Below are positions 28,176-36,025 of a stretch of DNA of 64,000 nt, in pieces (position 1 is the first letter of the stretch; each line of letters opens with the position of its first letter). Under the pieces are notes generated by a model. The model had not been told where the DNA came from. It searched no databases and saw only the letters and a list, made by a program, of their open reading frames with translations. The stretch spans positions 30,508 through 94,507 of the forward strand of contig NZ_JACJTQ010000024.1 in the NCBI RefSeq assembly GCF_014698735.1. The letters are read 5' to 3'. Origin of the DNA: Anabaena catenula FACHB-362. Lineage in GTDB: Bacteria; Cyanobacteriota; Cyanobacteriia; Cyanobacteriales; Nostocaceae. Position numbers and translations under genes: made by a program.

Positions 28176-28826
28176 TCACGGTATTAAGTTAAATGTACCT
28201 CTTTCGTACATGATAAATAAACCTAAGCCAATTAACACAAAAGGCACAATAGCCTGACCATAGCGACTTAAAAGATTAGCAATGGTGGCTTGACGGGTTA
28301 ACAGGTAAGCAATATAGCACCAAACCCCGACCATAGCCAAAAATACACCTAAAATCACTCCTAAGCTGGCAAAGTCATGACCAGCAAATAAAGGTATATA
28401 AATACTAATATTGTCACCTCCATTAGCAATTGTTACAGCCGCAACTTTATAAGTTTGAGGATGCAAAATGCTCAATAGAAAAGATAATACCGGGTTAGGG
28501 TGTGACGACTGTTTAAAATCCGTAGTCACCGTCTGAACTTCCGTAGTTTCTGATTCCCGATTTAGTAATTGCTTCAAGCCAATGGCTATTGGTAATATTC
28601 CTAATAATCCAATCACTTCTCGTTGGATGACTAAACCACCAAAAAACCCTGGTAAGCTGGCTAGAATAATGGCAGTAAAACCCAAATATTGACCAATTAC
28701 GATATGTCTACGTCGAAAATTACTATCTAGCTGTGAGAAAAATAGCAGCAGGATAACAATGTCATCAATATTAGTCGCGGCAAAGGCGATTATCCCTTCT
28801 GTAAAAGCTGTCTCAAGCCGATTCAT
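28176..28826 (-). CDS. CadD-type cadmium resistance transporter family protein (paralogue 2)
   Basis: About 216 residues from the ATG at 28826; the frame is also open from a TTG at 28841. Motifs are FAATNIDDIVILLLFFSQ, IGQYLGFTAIILASLPGFFG and NGGDNISIYIPLFAG. Five to six helices. It is convergent with the second TauE gene and divergent from paralogue 3, with about 70 bases between their starts, so they may share a promoter region. Confidence 0.87.
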   Translation of the reverse strand: MNRLETAFTEGIIAFAATNIDDIVILLLFFSQLDSNFRRRHIVIGQYLGFTAIILASLPGFFGGLVIQREVIGLLGILPIAIGLKQLLNRESETTEVQTVTTDFKQSSHPNPVLSFLLSILHPQTYKVAAVTIANGGDNISIYIPLFAGHDFASLGVILGVFLAMVGVWCYIAYLLTRQATIANLLSRYGQAIVPFVLIGLGLFIMYERGTFNLIP

Positions 28827-28896
28827 GGTAGATTTTATCAAATATAATTGATCAACATAGCAATATTTGTTCCTATATGAAACAGTCCTAAATTAA

Positions 28897-29598
28897 ATGA
28901 GTGAGTTAGTTCCTACAATTACTACAGGGTTAATTACATTTAGTGCTACTAATATTGATGATATTGTCATTCTCCTGCTGTTTTTTTCTCAGGTAAATGC
29001 TACTTTACGTCCCCATCATATTGTTGCTGGTCAGTATTTAGGTTTCACGGTTCTAGTCATTCTCAGTTTACCTGGTTTCTTTGGTGGTTTAATCTTCCCA
29101 ACAGAATGGATAGGATTACTGGGTTTAATCCCTATCGTCATCGGTATCAGCAGCTTGGTAAATCAGGAAACAGATTCCTTGGGAGAAATTACAGATGAAA
29201 TCCCACTTTCTGAAACTTCAACTATTACTAATTTTTTAAATCCTCAAACGTATACAGTGGCATCTTTAACGATTGCTAATGGGAGTGATAATATTAGCAT
29301 TTATGTGCCGTTATTTGCTAATAGTAACTTAGGCAGCTTATTGGTAACTATAAGTTTATTTTTTTTACTATTAGCCGTTTGGTGCTATGGCGCATACAAG
29401 CTAACCCATCAGAGAGCTATCGCAGAGATTTTTACAGGCTATGGTAATCATCTCGTACCTTTTATACTGATGGGTTTAGGTGCTTTTATCGTCTTGAAAG
29501 GTGGAGCCTTAAGCCCAATAAAGCTAGTTGCTAGTTGTATTTGCTTACTAGTTTTGGTGAAAAAGAATGATCGTCCCCATGAAATTGAAGACAATTAA
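28897..29598 (+). CDS. CadD-type cadmium resistance transporter family protein (paralogue 3)
   Basis: 233 residues. The same signatures as its neighbours, FSATNIDDIVILLLFFSQ, AGQYLGFTVLVILSLPGFFG and NGSDNISIYVPLFA, with a longer charged C-terminus (VKKNDRPHEIEDN). It probably arose by local duplication. The start is ATG 28897. Whether it moves a metal, calcium, or another cation is unknown. Confidence 0.87.
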   Translation: MSELVPTITTGLITFSATNIDDIVILLLFFSQVNATLRPHHIVAGQYLGFTVLVILSLPGFFGGLIFPTEWIGLLGLIPIVIGISSLVNQETDSLGEITDEIPLSETSTITNFLNPQTYTVASLTIANGSDNISIYVPLFANSNLGSLLVTISLFFLLLAVWCYGAYKLTHQRAIAEIFTGYGNHLVPFILMGLGAFIVLKGGALSPIKLVASCICLLVLVKKNDRPHEIEDN

Positions 29599-29675
29599 GT
29601 TACAGCTGATAGTTAGGCACAGGTTTACGCATTTTTTCAAAAATCACAACGACTTTTCTGCCTCCTCCTGCTGTA

Positions 29676-30638
29676 TCAAACTTTAGTCAACCATTCATTT
29701 TCTTCTAGTTCTTTAAATAGCGAAGTGCTGAGGTAGCGTTCACCGAAGCTAGGCTGAATCATCACAATCAACTTACCTGCGTTTTCTGGACGTTGTGCTA
29801 ATTGGATTGCAGCCAATAAAGCTGCACCAGCAGAAATGCCCGATAGCAGTCCTTCTTCCTTGGCTAAACGACGACTGTAAGCGATCGCTTGGTCATCTGT
29901 CACCTGAATAACTTCATCTATGAATTCTGCACGGTAAATTGCGGGGATAAATCCTGGTCCAATACCCTGAATCTTGTGTGGGCCTGCTTTTCCTCCTCCT
30001 AACACTGGACTCGTAGTTGGTTCCACCGCAACGGCTTGAAAACTCGGTTTGCGTTGTTTAATCACTTCCGAGACTCCCGTAATTGTCCCCCCAGTACCCA
30101 CTCCCGCTACCAGAATATCAACTTCTCCGTCCGTATCTTCCCAAATTTCTTCCGCTGTAGTGCGAGCATGAACTCTGGGGTTAGCAGGGTTACGGAACTG
30201 TTGCAACATATAGGCGTTAGGCGTTCTCGCTACAATTTCTTCGGCTTTGCCTATAGCCCCACGCATTCCTTCCACCCCCGGCGTTAATTCCAATTGAGCG
30301 CCATAGGCTCTCAGCATCAACCGCCGTTCTTGGCTCATTGTATCCGGCATCGTAAGAATCAAATGATAGCCTTTAGCAGCAGCTACCATTGCCAAGGCAA
30401 TTCCCGTATTACCAGAAGTTGGCTCTACTAGAGTAGTTTTTCCAGGGTGAATAAAACCCGCTTCTTCGGCTGCTTCCACCATGCTCACACCAATCCGATC
30501 TTTAACGGAAGCAGATGGATTCATACTTTCTAGTTTGACGACAATTCGCGCCACTGCTCCCTCAGCTTGGGGAATCTTGTTTAACTGAACAAGAGGAGTT
30601 TTTCCGACTAACTCGGTGATATTTTTTGCTATTCGCAT
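29676..30638 (-). CDS. cysK: cysteine synthase A (O-acetylserine sulfhydrylase)
   Basis: A 320-residue PLP enzyme that makes cysteine from O-acetylserine and sulfide. The PLP lysine is in SASVKDRIG (about residue 44), the substrate loop is [11 protein letters not shown], and the phosphate-binding loop is GTGGTITG. The protein is complete and of normal length. It lies 18 bases downstream of an Rrf2-family regulator in the same direction, which points to a CymR-like regulated operon. Confidence 0.94.
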   Translation of the reverse strand: MRIAKNITELVGKTPLVQLNKIPQAEGAVARIVVKLESMNPSASVKDRIGVSMVEAAEEAGFIHPGKTTLVEPTSGNTGIALAMVAAAKGYHLILTMPDTMSQERRLMLRAYGAQLELTPGVEGMRGAIGKAEEIVARTPNAYMLQQFRNPANPRVHARTTAEEIWEDTDGEVDILVAGVGTGGTITGVSEVIKQRKPSFQAVAVEPTTSPVLGGGKAGPHKIQGIGPGFIPAIYRAEFIDEVIQVTDDQAIAYSRRLAKEEGLLSGISAGAALLAAIQLAQRPENAGKLIVMIQPSFGERYLSTSLFKELEENEWLTKV

Positions 30639-30656
30639 TGATGTACCCTTTGATGG

Positions 30657-31139
30657 CTAAATGTAATACATGGGATTTTGTTGGGCGCGAGTCTCTCTTT
30701 GCTGGCATAAGTCTTGGAGTGTAAAGCCACGCAAAACCTCAATTGAAGCTATATTGGCTTGTTCCCAGACTTCATGAACCAGAGTTTTTTCTAGAGTGGT
30801 AGACTCCGAGGCTTCTTTCTCTTTCCGCTCACCTTCTACCAACGTGACAATTTCTAACAAAGTAATCTGCCAAGGTTCACGCACTAAAACGAAACCTCCT
30901 TTAGAGCCTCGCTGACTCTGTACCACACCAGCACGGCGCAGGTGAGTGAGAATTTGTTCTAGATAGCGTTCTGGTATGGGTTGCTTGGCAGTTATCTCGC
31001 TCATTGTCCGAGGCACTTTTTTGTCATGGTGGCTTGCCAGTTCTAACAGTGCCAGTAGTGCATATTCGACTTTGGCTGAAAGATCCAGGAGCGTGTAGTT
31101 TTGGCTATTCAAGTCTGTATTCAGTATAGTGCGGTACAT
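30657..31139 (-). CDS. Rrf2 family transcriptional regulator, upstream of cysK
   Basis: 160 residues with the winged-helix LSAKVEYALLALLELASHH, RYLEQILTHLRRAGVVQSQ and wing RGSKGGFVLVREP. It lacks the three-Cys cluster of IscR, so it resembles CymR, which controls cysteine metabolism with CysK as a partner. The tight link to cysK supports that role by inference. About 17 N-terminal residues precede the usual family start; no better start codon is visible. Confidence 0.9.
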   Translation of the reverse strand: MYRTILNTDLNSQNYTLLDLSAKVEYALLALLELASHHDKKVPRTMSEITAKQPIPERYLEQILTHLRRAGVVQSQRGSKGGFVLVREPWQITLLEIVTLVEGERKEKEASESTTLEKTLVHEVWEQANIASIEVLRGFTLQDLCQQRETRAQQNPMYYI

Positions 31140-31390
31140 TGATAGATTTAACGTAGTTTTTGCGAAATTAATTTTTATTTAAGTGTTAGATGTCATATCA
31201 TCTCACTTAAACATATTTAACTATCATAATTCTATCGACTTGCCGTAGTTTATTCTACAGAATTCTTAATCATGCGTCATCTTTCAGGAAAATTATCCAG
31301 AATATGGGAAGACGGAAGAAAAACGCTATTCTTCGCCAGATCCACTTCAGTTCATAGGATACGGGTATAAACCCGTACTCAATTTTCCTA

Positions 31391-31576
31391 CGTTCGCACA
31401 GCCCATATCAGAGAAACTTTTCCCGCGTTCCTTGCTTGCTGAGTTTCTAGATGGTGCAGGAATTTACAAGCTGATATTATATACTACGGTTATATCATCG
31501 GTGAACAGTAATATAAAAGATGATGTCATTATACACAGGTCTTACCCAATCAGCTACCAAAAATTCTCAGCATTAT
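31391..31576 (+). repeat. duplicated upstream/5' region of the crp-like gene, copy 1
   Basis: About 185 bases align with 32378-32570 at high similarity, sharing GAGTTTCTAGATG, AAGCTGATATTAT, TACTACGGTTA and GATGATGTCATTATA. It covers the promoter region plus about 16 codons of the crp-like gene. It lies just before the cytochrome b561-like gene. Confidence 0.85.
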
Positions 31577-31612
31577 TACGAATTAATATCTATGGCAAAA
31601 TTAGACAATTGA
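31520..31612 (+). pseudogene. truncated 5' remnant of a Crp-family gene
   Basis: A 30-codon frame whose first 16 codons (MMSLYTGLTQSATKNS) are identical in protein sequence to the start of the crp-like gene at 32509. After that it diverges and stops at 31610-31612, 20 bases before the cytochrome gene. It could be a decayed copy or could still act as a translated leader. Confidence 0.75.
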
Positions 31613-31632
31613 AAAACTTACCCAATTAGCTT

Positions 31633-32358
31633 ATGAATCGTTCAGCACCCTATCAACCCTTGATATTGCGAATCCTGCATGGTTTAAGCGGGATTTTAGC
31701 AATTGGCGCAATTATTAGCGGATTCCTAGTTTACAATACTTTTGATAAAAGATTTGGCCAAATCCCAATTGCCAAAATTAATCCAATACAGGATATTCAC
31801 GGGACATTGGGGCTATTTTTCTTAATTTTACTCCCAGTTTTTGCTCTTTATAGCTTTCATGTTGGAAAAAGACGCTTACTACAACCAGACTCAATCCAAA
31901 AACTGACTCAATTTGGTACACCAATTTGGTGGGTTAGCCTGCAACGTTTAGTAAATACTAAAATTTTAATTGCTGCTGTTTTAGCAGTAATATCTGGCAG
32001 AATGATGAAGGAAGAATGGCTACCTACAGGAGAACTGAATCATATTTGGTATTATCTTCACCTAATAGCTTGGGTGATTATGATTTGTTTTGTAGCCATT
32101 CATGTTTTGATGTCAGCTAAAGTTGGTGGTGTGCCATTATTACTATCAATATTGTCATGGAAATTCCGCCCAGAAGATAGTCCTGCTAACTGGTATAGTC
32201 TTTTGCGTGGTTGGTTGAGTAATTTTCCCAATAATTTTAGGGAAGAAATTAATCAGTTTATAGCGGCTAGTTTATTAATAAAAATTATCGAGGTAATTGT
32301 ATTGGGGGGAATTATGGCAGCATTTGTTTTACGGCTGTTCTTTTCTGGTGGAGAATAA
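31633..32358 (+). CDS. cytochrome b561-like membrane protein (cytochrome b/b6 domain)
   Basis: 241 residues with five to six transmembrane helices. Histidines that could ligate heme appear in RILHGLSG, DIHGTLGLF, YSFHVGKRR, YYLHLIAWV and VAIHVLMSA. This resembles bacterial cytochrome b561 or formate-dehydrogenase-gamma-like electron carriers. The donor and acceptor are unknown. It lies between the two copies of the crp upstream region, so its expression may follow the same signals as crp. Confidence 0.82.
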   Translation: MNRSAPYQPLILRILHGLSGILAIGAIISGFLVYNTFDKRFGQIPIAKINPIQDIHGTLGLFFLILLPVFALYSFHVGKRRLLQPDSIQKLTQFGTPIWWVSLQRLVNTKILIAAVLAVISGRMMKEEWLPTGELNHIWYYLHLIAWVIMICFVAIHVLMSAKVGGVPLLLSILSWKFRPEDSPANWYSLLRGWLSNFPNNFREEINQFIAASLLIKIIEVIVLGGIMAAFVLRLFFSGGE

Positions 32359-32377
32359 GATCCATCAGACTCTCCAC

Positions 32378-32570
32378 TGTTCGCGCAGCGTCTGGGAGAG
32401 AAACTTTCCCCGTGTTTCCTGCTGGCCGAGTTTCTAGATGATGCAGAAATTTAGAAGCTGATATTATGTATACTACGGTTAGTACATCGGCAAACTGTAA
32501 GATAGAAGATGATGTCATTATATACAGGTCTTACCCAGTCAGCTACTAAAAATTCTCGGCAGCATTTTAC
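32378..32570 (+). repeat. duplicated upstream/5' region of the crp-like gene, copy 2
   Basis: The second copy of 31391-31576, here in its native place leading into the intact crp-like gene. Confidence 0.85.
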
Positions 32571-33099
32571 ACGGAGATCTCTATTACCAAATCAGAAACA
32601 TACTCTTTGGAAAATAGAAAGTGGTTTTGTCAGGACTTTTACTTATCTAGAAGACGGTACAACAGTAGCTTTGGGATTGTGGGGGCCAGGTGATGTTGTT
32701 AGTAGAGATATCTCTAGAATGAATCCCTATCAGATGGAGTGCTTGACAAAAGTAGAGGCGATTGCTTTACCTTTGGAGGAGTGGACTGAATTGGCAGAAA
32801 CTTTGCTGAATCATATCCAACAAGCAGAAGAATTGATGGTGATTCGTAGTCACAAAAAAGTGGAAACTATGCTGATTAAATTATTAGCATGGCTATCACA
32901 AAAGTTTGGTTCAGAAATGGAGAAAGGACGTTTAATAGATATGCGTCTAACCCATGAGGACTTGGCAGAACTAATTGGTTCAACTCGTGTCACAATCACT
33001 CGCCTCCTGGGACAATTGGAGCAAGAGGGTTTGATTGATAGGCTATCTCTAAATCGAATTATGGTGCTAGAAGAGGATATTTGGTATTATGAGATTTAG
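32509..33099 (+). CDS. Crp/Fnr family transcriptional regulator
   Basis: 196 residues. The N-terminal cyclic-nucleotide-binding-like domain is short (WKIESGFVRTFTYLEDGTTV, LGLWGPGDVVSRD), with no complete cAMP phosphate cassette. The C-terminal winged helix is clear: RLTHEDLAELIGSTRVTITR (about 150-169). It lacks an Fnr-type cysteine cluster. Short Crp proteins of this kind are common in cyanobacteria. It is convergent with the NIL-domain gene with only nine bases between stops. Confidence 0.88.
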   Translation: MMSLYTGLTQSATKNSRQHFTRRSLLPNQKHTLWKIESGFVRTFTYLEDGTTVALGLWGPGDVVSRDISRMNPYQMECLTKVEAIALPLEEWTELAETLLNHIQQAEELMVIRSHKKVETMLIKLLAWLSQKFGSEMEKGRLIDMRLTHEDLAELIGSTRVTITRLLGQLEQEGLIDRLSLNRIMVLEEDIWYYEI

Positions 33100-33108
33100 A
33101 TAATGAAG

Positions 33109-33783
33109 CTATTGAATTAAATTGCGATCGCTATAAAATTTAGACAAATCTAACCACAGAGGTAGACCCAGGGTTTCTAAATAAATCAAACTGGAGTAGA
33201 TTTGGTTTTTTCTTCCCCACAAATCCAGGTCAAACCAACCATCATCTTCTTGATTGGGAGGGAGTAAGGCGTTGGTAATGTTGACTGTTAAACCATAACC
33301 AGAGACTAACTGGGAAATGATAGGTTGCTCATGATAGGCTTTGAGAATACACAATTGTAAGCTGACTCTATTGGTCTGACCGGTAGAGATCCATTGCTGG
33401 AATTCTTCTTGCCACTGAGTTTTTATGCTTCCGAGCTTTTGGAAAATCTGATTTTTATCTATATTGGGAAAATACGGTTGGTTCTGTTGAGATTGAATTT
33501 GGTTTGCGATCGCTATTTGTGCTAAATTTACTCCCAAGTCTTGCAAGTAAGATAAGCTATTGACTAGTTTTTGGGGATTACCAGAAATTTCCAAATCAAA
33601 CCAACCTTCGTTGTCACTGCCTGAGATTAGTGATGCGGCTTTAATATTCACAGTCAGACTATAACGGGAAACTAAGCGAGAAATCACTGGTTGCCTCTGA
33701 TAATGCTGAGGCACGAGAATGCAACTTTTAACTGGTGTGGATGTTAAAGATTGATTGGCAGACATCAAAGCTAATCCCCTCAA
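33109..33783 (-). CDS. protein with two NIL domains
   Basis: 224 residues made of two similar NIL-like halves: QPVISRLVSRYSLTVNIKAA (about 30-49) and QPIISQLVSGYGLTVNITNA (about 155-174). Each half is followed by a DxGWFDL strand (EGWFDLEISG and DGWFDLDLWG). NIL domains occur in methionine ABC transporters and some ferredoxins as ligand sensors. Here they are free-standing, so a small-molecule sensor or buffer role is possible. Starts at 33783 and Met7 (33765) are both possible. Confidence 0.82.
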   Translation of the reverse strand: MRGLALMSANQSLTSTPVKSCILVPQHYQRQPVISRLVSRYSLTVNIKAASLISGSDNEGWFDLEISGNPQKLVNSLSYLQDLGVNLAQIAIANQIQSQQNQPYFPNIDKNQIFQKLGSIKTQWQEEFQQWISTGQTNRVSLQLCILKAYHEQPIISQLVSGYGLTVNITNALLPPNQEDDGWFDLDLWGRKNQIYSSLIYLETLGLPLWLDLSKFYSDRNLIQ

Positions 33784-34146
33784 AAGCGTCCGACTGGATG
33801 TAAAGTATGAATTCGGGATTTTCTAGGTACTAAAGTTTGATTTTTTCACGATTAACTTCCAATAGCTATCTATCGGAAGACAGTTATCGAAAATTTGGGT
33901 TTAAAACCCCTTAGAGACTTCCAACTAAAAAAATATCCCGTCGTTGTGACGGCAGGGGGGCAGGGAGCAGGGAGCAGGGGGAAGAAAAGTCGCTTTGATT
34001 TGGTGAAATTGGATCATCTTTTTTGTGGAGTTCTCTTAGCAATTAGTAATTGGCATATGGTGCGGTGTATAAAGCCACACCATACGCAGTCTGTTCCTTG
34101 TTGCTCGTTAAGAGTTTCCTGTTACCAAAAAATTAAGACTAATGTA
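33784..34146. promoter_or_regulatory. 363-base intergenic region with a heptamer repeat and a hairpin
   Basis: Contains the STRR-like GCAGGGA/GCAGGGG tract (33952-33981) and a hairpin ATGGTGCGG/CCACACCAT near 34056-34087 with one mismatch. It should carry the promoter of the NIL-domain gene. Confidence 0.45.
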
Positions 34147-34482
34147 CTAGATAACCAGACTCTCGACACTCAGAGGAACCATATCGCCATTCCTTGTTAA
34201 TCCCAATAACATCGGCTGTTGAGGTTGAATTGATGTACCTGTAAGTACACATCGCTCTTCTTGCTGTGCAGTAGCTGGAATAGTGGCTCGAATATCTGCG
34301 CGTGAAAATCGCGGTTTCCACTCACCTGATTTTTGCTGTACATAATTCCAGAGGATATCTCTAATGAGAGCTTGATATCCCTGATTGCCAGCTATCTCTT
34401 TGAGTTTATCTTTCAGTTCCCGCTCCAAACGGATGCTGGTGACTTCCATATCGGTGGTTGCGGTGCGTGCGATTGTCTGCAT
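34147..34482 (-). CDS. hypothetical protein with ribbon-helix-helix-like N-terminus
   Basis: 111 residues. The segment EVTSIRLERELKDKLKEIAG (about 13-32) looks like a ribbon-helix-helix DNA-binding motif, followed by YQALIRDILWNYV. The rest is unassigned. It may be a transcription factor or an antitoxin-like protein; no toxin lies beside it. AAGGAG is seen just upstream of the ATG at 34482. I do not know the family by name. Confidence 0.68.
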   Translation of the reverse strand: MQTIARTATTDMEVTSIRLERELKDKLKEIAGNQGYQALIRDILWNYVQQKSGEWKPRFSRADIRATIPATAQQEERCVLTGTSIQPQQPMLLGLTRNGDMVPLSVESLVI

Positions 34483-34553
34483 GATTTTTTCTCCTTATAA
34501 CTATAGACAGGATAGTAATACAAGTGTAGTATGTTTAAAGAAATGTTCAATAG

Positions 34554-34805
34554 GTGAAATTTTCCGTGAAATCCATTTACCCCATCTCTACTTCTTCGCG
34601 TGTCGCCCAATTCCCTGGCAGTTGGGAATTTGGTGCTGCGGAAGTGGAGTATTTATCTATAAGCGCCGATAGCCAGCATCAAGGGCAGAACACAGAGGGT
34701 AATGATGATTTTTATTATGATCCTAGATATATCAGCCTAAATTTGCTGAATAGCAAACCAGAACTAGATGTAAGAAGCGGGAGGTACAAGCGAAGAAATG
34801 CTTGA
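34554..34805 (+). CDS. possible small hypothetical protein before the HNH gene
   Basis: An 83-codon frame from GTG 34554 with a plausible composition (NDDFYYDPRYISLNLLNSKP) but no recognised domain and no clear ribosome-binding site. Its last codons overlap a GAAGCGGG element that can pair with the terminator downstream. It may be a real small gene or a leader frame; evidence is weak. Confidence 0.35.
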   Translation: MKFSVKSIYPISTSSRVAQFPGSWEFGAAEVEYLSISADSQHQGQNTEGNDDFYYDPRYISLNLLNSKPELDVRSGRYKRRNA

Positions 34806-34841
34806 CCACAATAAGACCAGAAAGCCATCAGGTCAATTTCT
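34774..34841 (+). promoter_or_regulatory. possible anti-terminator arm upstream of the HNH gene terminator
   Basis: GAAGCGGG at 34774-34781 repeats the 3' arm of the terminator and can therefore pair with its 5' arm (CCCGCTTC), excluding the terminator. Inside this alternative fold, TTGACC (34802-34807) faces GGTCAA (34831-34836). The switch itself is inference. Confidence 0.45.
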
Positions 34842-34879
34842 AACCCCCGCTTCATCTAAATCAGAAGCGGGGGTTTTTT
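34842..34879 (+). terminator. strong rho-independent terminator just before the HNH gene
   Basis: A perfect 12-base-pair stem, AACCCCCGCTTC with GAAGCGGGGGTT, and a ten-base loop, ending in TTTTTT (34874-34879). It ends 17 bases upstream of the HNH gene start, so it either ends an upstream transcript or attenuates the HNH gene. Confidence 0.85.
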
Positions 34880-34895
34880 AATAAGGAGTCAGGCT

Positions 34896-35414
34896 GTGAC
34901 GAGCGCAATGCGAATGTTAGAGCAATCCGTAGTGGTGTTTTCTCAAAATTACTTGCCACTGTGTCGGGTAAATATCAAGCGAGCGATTGTGTTGTTAGTG
35001 ACCAATAAGGCAGAACCGGTGGATTTTTCCACAGAAGACGGCTGGTTAATTCACTCACCTAGCTTGGTAATTTCTGTACCCAAGCACATCCGCCTAAAAA
35101 TTGCTGCTGCTGAACGGATGTGGAAAGTTCCCCCAGTCAATCGGCGGGAAGTGCTGCGACGAGATCACCATAATTGTCAGTATTGCGGTAGCAAGAAACA
35201 TCTAACGCTAGATCATGTGATTCCGCGCTCTAAAGGCGGTCCACATACCTGGGATAACGTAGTCACAGCTTGTGAAAGATGTAACTCTCGGAAAGGTGAT
35301 AAGACTCCAGCTGAAGTTGGTATGCAACTGCGGAGCAAGCCAAAACCACCAATTCACCCAGCTGTTTCTTTTGCAGAAAAGTTTTGGGTTGATATCCAAG
35401 CAAACCTGGAATAA
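34896..35414 (+). CDS. HNH endonuclease
   Basis: 172 residues. The C-terminal half is a classical HNH domain with two CxxC zinc pairs (CQYCGS, CERCNS) and the catalytic LTLDHVIPRSKGGPHTWDNV (about 108-127). The N-terminus (VVVFSQNYLPLCRVNIKRAI) matches the cyanobacterial HNH group. The GTG at 34896 has AAGGAG seven bases upstream, which favours it over ATG 34908 or 34914. It is preceded by a strong terminator and followed after 16 bases by an alr0857-like gene. The biological target is unknown. Confidence 0.9.
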   Translation: MTSAMRMLEQSVVVFSQNYLPLCRVNIKRAIVLLVTNKAEPVDFSTEDGWLIHSPSLVISVPKHIRLKIAAAERMWKVPPVNRREVLRRDHHNCQYCGSKKHLTLDHVIPRSKGGPHTWDNVVTACERCNSRKGDKTPAEVGMQLRSKPKPPIHPAVSFAEKFWVDIQANLE

Positions 35415-35430
35415 CAGGAGAGCATAGAAA

Positions 35431-35826
35431 ATGCTTAAATTAACTTACACTGAAGGGAGCTTTTTTTTAGAGTGTCTTACTCTGCCAATAGAAGAATGGG
35501 TGGCGCAAAGAGTGATTTTGGCACTACGGGTTGGTCAACCTCTATGCTGTGAACCTAGTACAGCTTCCTTTTTGCTTCCTGTTGATTTACCGGGAGTAGA
35601 AAGGCTGAAGTTGGAGGTGCAACGAAATGATAGTGAAATAATTGCGCTGTGTACTGGTGATGCGGAATATCTGGAAGTGACGCTCCAAGGTTCTTGGTTA
35701 TCAGATGGTGCTGATGATGCTGTGGGTGTGTTTGTGACTACTATGAGCGATCGCACTGAGTTCTTTTTAAATAAACTTTGGCATGAGTCTCAAGTTTGTG
35801 ATTCTGTTAAAAGTGCTGAATGTTAA
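35431..35826 (+). CDS. alr0857 family protein (hypothetical)
   Basis: 131 residues, soluble, with the stretch ERLTLPIEEWVAQ-like (ECLTLPIEEWVAQRVILALR) and STASFLLPVDLPGVERL. I recognise this as resembling the cyanobacterial alr0857 family, which has no known function. CAGGAGAG precedes ATG 35431. It is probably cotranscribed with the HNH gene. Confidence 0.72.
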   Translation: MLKLTYTEGSFFLECLTLPIEEWVAQRVILALRVGQPLCCEPSTASFLLPVDLPGVERLKLEVQRNDSEIIALCTGDAEYLEVTLQGSWLSDGADDAVGVFVTTMSDRTEFFLNKLWHESQVCDSVKSAEC

Positions 35827-35834
35827 TTAAACCG

Positions 35835-36020
35835 TTATCGTGGCATTTCTAACAATTCAGGAAATGTGACAAATCGGTAGCCTTGCTGTTTGAGTCTGTT
35901 GATGATTTCTGGCAAGGCTTTGACTGTTTTGGTGCGATAGCCCCGACCATCATGCATTAAGACAATAGCACCTGGTTTAGCACCTTTGAGAACATTATTG
36001 ACAAATGTTTGTAGTTTTGT
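35835..36020 (-). pseudogene. 3' fragment of a polysaccharide deacetylase gene, tandem duplicate
   Basis: On the minus strand this reads FVNNVLKGAKPGAIVLMHDG, then LKQQGYRFVT and ELLEMPR-stop, closely matching the last ~57 residues of the intact deacetylase immediately upstream (36026-36871). There is no start codon and no N-terminal or catalytic part. It is a partial tandem duplication that has begun to diverge while keeping its frame. Confidence 0.85.
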
Positions 36021-36025
36021 GTTAA

